Assembly: GCF_033807575.1 (NCBI RefSeq)
Contig: NC_084705.1
Span: 15,370,019-15,434,018 of the forward strand
Length of the DNA stretch: 64,000 bases
Reading direction: 5' to 3'
Source of the DNA: Cydia pomonella
Taxonomy: Eukaryota > Arthropoda > Insecta > Lepidoptera > Tortricidae
Made by a program: the position numbers and the translations under genes. Positions 12,201 through 21,200 of the stretch are shown here, piece after piece. The first letter of the stretch is position 1. Every line of letters begins with the position of its first letter. Under the pieces are notes generated by a model, which was given only the letters and a program-made list of their open reading frames with translations, did no database searches and was not told the DNA's origin.

Positions 12201-15200
12201 TATTGGTACGATGGAAAGGGACAAACGATTATTAGCGGCTTCGTAACTTTAGTAGAAGTTTATAAATAAGGGGGTAAAATATTGTATCAGAAACGATATG
12301 TTTTTTTAGGTGGATGTCCAAGCGTATGATCAAGGTGAACCGATGCTGTCTTCTGTCATCAGCCTGACAGTTTATGTGAGTCATTCCGCTACGGTACCTC
12401 CAGACGTAAGTGAAATTGCATATTCTTTATTATTTTGTTTTGATATTAGACGAAAACCTATCTAATAGTAGGTACCTTACGTACATAGATTTTACCCTTT
12501 TTTGCTTCTTTTGTTTTTTAACACAGCTTAATTTCTCTAAGTCTCATGGGTTTTTGATTTTCAATACATTTTTCATGAAATCTCCTGTCGCGTCCGTGGG
12601 ATTTAGAGGTAACTTTTCTGCAGACGTGATATCTCGTTCGCGAGATGTTACTCATGTAACTTGAACTGAAAATATCTTGTCGCAGGTTGGTCTCGGATTT
12701 GCTGATACGTTGTACACAGAACACGTTGCGGAGAACTCTCCCAATGGTACACTAGTTAGGATCTTGCCTCTCCTGAACAAAAGAGAGCATTCTCCTGACA
12801 CTCCGCTCAAATGTAAACTGACTGAAACATCCCAAAAAGGTATTATGTCTGTCTCTGTCTTTAACACATTTATTTTAAATAGTTTAATATTAGTTTTCAG
12901 TTAATGTACTTCTCTATTTTTTCTTATTATTATTTTATACTTTGTATTAAAATACGTGTCCTAATATTTTTTACTTTTTGCCAGATGTATTTTACGTAAA
13001 ATTGACTGAAGAGCGCGACTGTGCCATTTATTTGAACACCAGCTCGCTCGATTACGAAACGCTCGCCGAATACTCGCTCGAGATACAACTAGAGTCGCTA
13101 CAGGGTCTCATCAACCCCGAAAGCAGCAAGGCTAATGTAAAGGTGCACGTTACCGATGTGAACGACAACTCGCCCGTGTTTGTCGGTACCGACCAGTCCA
13201 CTATACCGGCTGCTAAGGGGAAATACTACGCTATAGTCACTAAGGATATGCCCTTGGATACTGTCGTAGTACAAGTTAAGGTTAGAGTTACCTGCATTTT
13301 TTTTGCTCTGTGTTAGTTAGGTATTTAATAATTATAACATTACGTACGGCTAAATATATACCTAAAGAAGAATCAGACCAGCCACTATCAGTAAGAACGG
13401 CAGTAAGAACAAGTCTGTGCACATCACTATTCGTAAACCCGTCCAGGCGACAGCGGGGCGAAGACGCGCGGCGGGGCAGAGTGGCACAGTATGTTCCATT
13501 TCAATTTTTATAATTATTATTTTGCTTTTTTTCCAATACGCTAACAATAGTAATGTCATTTAATTACTTAAAAGTAATCTCAATCTGATTGATAGTGACT
13601 GGTTCAGCGAACCAAAATCGAACTTAAGGTGACGTCAAGTCAATACAGGTGCATTATTGTTGCGGGGCAGTGGTTGTGATAAGTGATAGTTGCCGCCGCA
13701 TTACTGCCGCGATTATGACGTTCTATCCGTCACTCAATATACAAAGAAAATTTACAGATACAGCAGCGTTGCAGCAGCGGCAAAGACGCCACAACAATAA
13801 TGCAGCTGTAGTTGATATCCGAACGTCACCTTTAGGCTTCACTGATGGCTGCCTGACATTTGCATGTTTTGGAAACATAATTAAGCATCATTCGAAAACA
13901 CATTCTCTGCTAATATACCTACTACATTTTGACTTCTCTCTCTACAACGTAGTGATTATACGCTCTTTGACTTTCTAGGCCAAAGACTCTGACAGTGGGG
14001 CATTTGGGAAGCTAGAATACCAAAAAAACTCGTGGACAAAGGCGGCCGAGGAGTATTTCAGTCTCGACTCGGACACGGGGGTCATCAGCAACATCAAGAC
14101 CTTCGAGAATGTGCCACAAGATGTATTGCCGTTCAAATTTAGTGTGACCGCGAGAGACAATCCTAAATCTTCACAGGATTATAACATTGCCAGGGCTTCT
14201 GTTGTGGTAAGTATCCAATACTATAATAAAAATGTGTTTCCATTCTATTTTCATGAGAAAAGGAGTTAATAGATATTTAGCCAAAGTTCCCCGAAATTCG
14301 TGCCCGCCGCCCCCGAAAAGACCTTGATACACACATTTAATAGTACAGTACCTGGGCGACCGAGCTTTGCTCGGTTATAACTATAGGTGATAATCTTAAC
14401 TACATTTTTTTACTAAATTAAACTTGTCTAAAACAATAAAAATTAAAAAATTTATAAGCTTGAACATATATATAAAAAAAAAAAAGTTAATCACCGGGCG
14501 AAATTCGAACCCGTAACACAGTCCGCGTCTTAACCCGCTGGACCAGACGGACAGTGGCCGGCAATACGAAATTAGCGACCATATTCTGCGTCTAAAGAAA
14601 AGTGCGGGGCTTGTAGGCACTTCGCCAGTTCATTGAAGTAGGCTACCAATACGTTTTCCAAGAAAGACTAAACGTTTTTGCTGATTTTCCATTGAATAAA
14701 AGTTTCATATGCCGCCAATTATTTTTTACCCGATTTTGATGGTTAAAGGCTCTCGGCTCTTGCCTCTATTAGTATTACTGGCAGCGTTAATTTTATGTGA
14801 TCTTCATTTTCAATGCTTGAAAATGACATTTTCGTCGTCGTTATTTTTTTTTACGCACGATTCCAATGCGCGCGCAAGGCAAAGGCGCGATCGAAATCGA
14901 CAAACAGCCAATGAAAAATATTTAAAAAAGCTAATATTTTCGTATTTCTACTCGACGGATGGAGATCAAATCAATAAAATGTTATGTTTATTCATTAATG
15001 TAATTTACGCGATAATTTAATCTATAAATTATGTTTGGTGTGATAATAACTCTTTGAACTAACATTTGAAACCTTATAGTTGGTTAAAAAAAATGTATTA
15101 CTCGACAAAATTAAGAAGGCTCCGTTTCCATGCATATTATTAGCAACCTTCTTAACACAGTCGGATAATATAACGAAAAAGCACGAGTGTTATAATATAC

Positions 15201-18200
15201 TGAAAAAGGACGTGTGTTTAATATCTAGGATTATGAGCCAAAAATCGGTGGAATAAAAACGTCGTTTTGAGCAAGTGTGTTGAAAAAAAAGTAATTTCAG
15301 TCTGTATATAAGTATAAAGAAAGAAATACAGAGCATAATGCTCTTTATTTTTCATGGAAAGAACAGACAGGCAGTTTTAAGACATTGTCATTTTCAGATC
15401 AACCTCCTCCAAAAAGAAAACCAGATAGTGATGGAAGTATCGTCACTGGACTCCGAAGCACTGCGACGACGTTCTCGAAGCGTGCTTGACGCTGTCGAGA
15501 AGCGAAGCGGACTCGTCGCAGGACTCGAGAAACTCACCGCCAGGCACTACATTGGCGAGAACGGCACGCTGGAGAGTGATGACCGAGGCACCGACATATG
15601 GCTGTACCTGCTGGACCCTACTACCGGCAAAATATTAGCGAGGGAATCCAAATCAGTTACAAAGTAAGTGTATGAACTTTAAGTGTTAGATGTCAATGTG
15701 GCACTCACTTCTTCTTGTTTTTTTCTTCTTTTTTGTAAAAGTTTCTCTTCTGTATTCTGTGTACAAGTGGGTTTAGGAAACTCACCTCTCGACACTTTAT
15801 CGACTCGAGGACGATAACCAGTGCACAGATAATAACAGGGAAGCTGAATCCATATGCAGTCTTTGCGGATTATCGGGACACACCATCAAAGAATGCACTA
15901 AACTGTCTGAGCCTCCGAAATGCGCTACGTGTATGCGTTTTAAAAAACCATCCGACCTCCAAATAAATTTAAATAACATAGACTACGAGGGCGCCTAAAA
16001 CGCTTCGCTCTCTAAAAAACTACTAACTTGTGTAGCGTGTCGCTACATCTAGTTTGTGCTTGAACAGTTCGCTTAGTTGTTTGGTAGTTTTTCGCTGTTA
16101 TTGATTCACGCGAGTACCGTTAGATGGCGCTTATATCAAAGCTCGGCTTTTGCCTTACCGGGATATGTAACCTTTAACTTTTTGATAAAAAAAATTATGG
16201 CTGGTAGCAATTAAATAAAGAGAGTATTTGCGCTAATTTTGAATTTAAATTTTGGAGGATTCGAGATTGTCAAGATGGAGAATAGCGACATGGTCACTTG
16301 TACAAAATGCAAATTTAGATTAATGGTGTCAATGTGATACCATAAACGAATTTGGCACTCCCGATTTATATGAAAACGATACCAAACATGACTTCTGAGT
16401 ATGGAGTGTGGAACTTCTGAGCTTCACTAATGTAGATATCAAGACAAAATTGAGAGCCCCAAGTAAACTTTCAAGAGAGGATATTTTGAAAACTATTCAA
16501 GATATCGAAACCCTTGACTAAAATTTAAACTTGTAGCAAATCAGCTTTTTTTTTTGTGTCAGGAAGTCATGTCGCTAAGACGCAAAGTTTCCATGTCATA
16601 GGTTAAAAACTGAAAAATGGGACCTCCAAACACCCTTCCCCCGGCTCAAGGGCCGGGGACTTTTGATATGTTCACCTCCTAACTAGTCCAAACAAGTTAC
16701 GGAGTCAAAAATTGTGTTCCAAGCATTTCATTCTATACCTTCTTGTTGCTTGGCCTATTATCAAAGTTGAAGTTAATTGATTCGTTGTTATTCACCTACA
16801 TTCTTGTTACTAATATAATCATTATTGTTTTTAGGGTTCCGTACCCAAAGGGTAAAACGGGACCCTATTACTAAGACTCTGCTGTCCGTCCGTCCGTCAG
16901 TCCGTCTGTCACCAGGCTGTATCTCATGAAATATCACATGAATTTTCACAGATGATGTATTTCTGTTGCCGCTATAACAATAAATACTAAAAAGTACGGA
17001 ACCCTCGGTGGGCGAGTCCGACTCGCACTTGTCCGATTTTTTGTCAATAAGCACCTAACTTACACTATATAGACCTCCTAACACGAAATACCTAATTATT
17101 AAGTTACTTAGTTTAGTATGTAAAAATTATGTTAGAGCCAGTTTAAATTTTGGGATATTTACAATATTTAAGTACCATGTAAGCGTTTTATGATTGTCTT
17201 AATTTGATTTCATTTCAAATTTTAGTTGTTTCCTTGTGTTAGCTGGCAGAATTGACTTTTACATGATGATTTCGAATGATAAATATTTAATGACGTTTAT
17301 TTGGATTTGATTTAGTTTGATTTTTTTTTGATTGATTCTTACAGCTAATATTTTCTTCGGGTTGGTGTAATGAGAAATTTTGTTTCACTCGGGAACAACA
17401 TTTGTTTAACCCTCGTGCCTTGAAACTTGCAATATTAGCACGAGTGGTTAAACAACACCTTTGCCTCCTTGTAAAACAAATAACTATTATCTTATCTTAA
17501 TATATGTACTTGAGTATCGACAAAATTATTATTATTAGGTACGAGTATTAGCCACAGACTCTGTGCGAGTATGGCGAACTGATTTAAAGATAAAGGTATA
17601 ACTAAATTACAATCGAAAACTAACCGAAATATGCGTATAAATAAATATTTACGAGTAGTATTTTACTTTTATCCTCTATAAGTACCTACATATAAAGCTA
17701 CTTAACATGTAGCGGCATGTGTACGGTCATCAAGTAAATCGTGTCTGTTCACACGGTTAATTCGGCGCCTTTTGTTTAACGATGTCTTATTTCCGCATCG
17801 CTTTGTATCTGTACTAACATATTTATGAGTCTAAAGTTACTTGAAATAAATTACTAAATAAAATAAATCTGGGGCGTTTCAAGTCATATTTTCGTAGAAT
17901 ATTGGATCTCGAGGACGTATTTCTTGCATGCAGTTGACAACTGTTGACATATTGTTATTTTACTTTTCCAAAGTAAACCAAAGACAGATTATTATCTTAA
18001 TACCTACATTCACTGCTACGGTTTTGCCGAAAACGATTAAATAGAGAATTCGTCTTGTAGGTCGCTGACATTGAATGTGTTAAAATGTCAAGAAGACGAA
18101 TTTAATATTTTTGTTTTTTTACTCTAATTTACTTTACGCCATTCCTGTCTTTTGATTCCTAACGATTGCCTAGTTAACGGTCAGCTTTCCGGTCCCTCTG

Positions 18201-21200
18201 TAGTAAGGGCCACCCTACACTAGCGTCGCCCAAGCGTTGGCCTGTAATCAGCTCTATGGCTGCTACTCGACGCAACGTTGGCGCAACTGCGCAACGACGC
18301 TATTTTCTATAGCGCTGAGTAGAGTCCGACGCTTAAAAAACGCTAGTAGGGGTGGCCCTTAGTGGGAGGAAAGATATTCTAAATAGCCGGTTAACATTTC
18401 CCCAGAGCGATAGACGGCGGCCTGAACGAGGCGGTGTCCTCGCGCCTGTCGGCGCCGGTGGCGCGCGTGCGGGCGCCGCTGTCGGCGCCGCCGCCGCCGC
18501 GCCGGCCGCAGCTGGCCGCGGCGCCGCTGGCCACGGCGCTGCCCGCCGCGCTGCTCGCGCTCGCCGCGCTGGTACTCGTCGCCGCCACCGCCGCCACCGT
18601 TTACATCTGCGCCTCGTGGAATAGGTGAGCGCCGCACATACTTTAAGTGATGTTTACACATTAATTAGTATTTAGTGCGAGTTTATACATTTTATATTTG
18701 CGTTTAGTGGCAGATTATGACTAAACACTAATCAATATGAAAGCGGGAGGCCAATTCGAACATAATACATTTTACCTCTCTTATTGGCGCTATTCCGAAT
18801 AGATTGTAAGGGAGTCCGGACGAAAAGACAACAGTAGTGTTTTCAAAAGCGACCGCCATCTTTCCTTATAAAGTAGAGTAAATTCGAGAACAGTGACTGT
18901 ACAAGGTGATTATTCAAATTATTACAAGAATTTATAACAGCAAAATATATGTAAAGTTAAAAAAAAAAACGTTCTTTTAGTTTTATAGCTAAAATAGCTG
19001 GCACTTTAATGAGCCATATGTTTTGAGGCCACTGGACTGCCAAACAACAACTTTAGACAACCCAGGTTACTGCATAATGTCGTACTTCAGTTGTCAAACT
19101 CTTAACATGAATTGTCTTAAGACTAAACATCTCATCAATAAATGAATTACGTGTGTTCTAAATTTAGATGAACATTCTCCGGTGACGCCCAATTTTCCAA
19201 GTAATTGATTTTATTATTGTTATTTCCTCAGATATAAGAAGCACAAAGAGCAAACGATCCAGCAGTACGGTACGCTCAGCATGTCGATGCCGCCGCCGCG
19301 CCCGGCGTCGGGCTACGCGTCCAGCGAGGACGACCCTGCGCCCCGATATGAGACGCAGGTATGGTGACGGATGACATCCGTCTTTTCTAAATTATAATTA
19401 AAATGTATATGCCTCTTTAAATATAAAGTTATGCTTAGACTTTCTTATAGAAGTTATTATGTTTTAGGTTTTAAACATGGCGGTGGATGATGCGGATTTA
19501 CAGCTTGACTTCAGTCCTAACAACCATGCATTTAATATACATAACGTGCAATATCTTTCGAAAGACAACGGTAAGATATTCAATGCATACTACTAATGAA
19601 TCAGTCGTTTATAATGTATATTATCAAATTTCGCTAATAGTAACCGAGAAGATATAATGTATAATTTTCTTGCACAATATGGAAACCTTTTTACAAAGTA
19701 CACATCCACAGAATTGAGCGACTTCAAAAATAGGACTGGACTAGCTTATACTGCTGACTATGCCAATACGTGTAAACGTTTAAATATTCAAACTTTTAGT
19801 GACTGTCGAGAGTCCACTGATTCCGTTTTGCTTTTTAAAATTTTCCATTCACAATTAGAAGCCCCTATTCTTTTACATAAAATCTGTTTTAGAGTTCCGC
19901 GAAGACGTGAGCGCTGCTGTCGTAAAAGAAACTTATTTTTTATTCCATTCAGCAGGACCGGTGGGAATGTATTTATCAAACGCTCATGTAATTTTTTTAA
20001 TGAGAATCTATAACTTAATGATATAGACATTTTTAACTGTTCACTAACACAACTTAAGAATGTATTTAAATATTGAATATAACTGGAATATATATATTAT
20101 ATATATATATGAACAAAATGTTTTTGCATGATTAATTATTTGCACCGGTTATCCAGGTTTTTGCAACTTTTGTTTATTTATTTATTTAAAACTTTATTGC
20201 ACAAAAGAAAAACTTAATGTACAAAAGGCGAACTTAATGCCATGAGGCATTCTCTACCAGTCAACCTTAGGGCAAAGCAGAAAAGATTGTAGGCGGTTTG
20301 TTAATAGAAATATAAAAAAATAGTTAATAGAAATGTGAAAAATATGACATTCATAAATTACTCAATCCGCATACCCAGGTGAACGCAGCCCAACACTATC
20401 CGAAACAGCGACCACGGCGCGAGCGTCCAGCGTCAACGAGAACGGCACGCTCAACAACCACCACCAGTTCGACACGATGGCCAACAACACGTTCGCGCGT
20501 CCTCAACACAACACGCAAACGCTCAACAGGCGCGCGCCCAACAACCACGCACTCAACAACGCGCTGGGCACGCTGCCGAGAGTCAACAACAACAATGTGG
20601 GCGGCGGACTGCTCGCCACCACGCTGGGGAGGAAGATGAATGGAGGCAATAATCACAAGAAGAAGAGCTCACCTATTATGGCCTATGATGATATACCCGG
20701 ATTGCAGAGGTGAGTTTCATATTTATATATGAATTATTTTTACATGTGTGCCTTAGACAGAAGGTACCACTTAACCGGTCGCTGACAAAATACTCGTAAG
20801 TAATACTTTTTGCTTAGAATCCGATGTCTAAATATTGTTAAGTTTCAATTTGATCACAGCTTGGACAAAATATAAATGATAGACGATATCTATTGTTAGT
20901 ACAGGTCGTTTCACGAAAGCTGGCACGAATGGAATGGACGAAACTTTCACTGCATGAATGTCACATGTATCGGCATACAGTCAGAGTCGCAATTTATTGG
21001 TTAATGTCATACATACATAGATATTTTCATTCACTCATTCGTTCCATTCGTGACAGCTCTAGTGAATTGACCTGTATATTGCTCCTATCATTTGTTGTTC
21101 GTTGTTCCAATATTGAATAGGATCGGATATAAATTACAAAATTTTGCGTTAGTTTGTTCTTTGTTTATTCGAGTCTTTCTGCTTTGAAGTATTGAAGTTT

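Noticed and set aside
13310..13513. Possible extra Cad99C exon in the intron after 13280
   Set aside because: No acceptor/donor pair keeps the frame, and the join 13280/13979 already yields a normal EC11.
14500..14565. Possible tRNA gene (minus strand)
   Set aside because: It is the tRNA-like head of a SINE repeated at 38860-38935.
18352..18661. Gly/Arg/Ala-rich frames on both strands
   Set aside because: Shadows of the GC-rich transmembrane exon 18406-18624.
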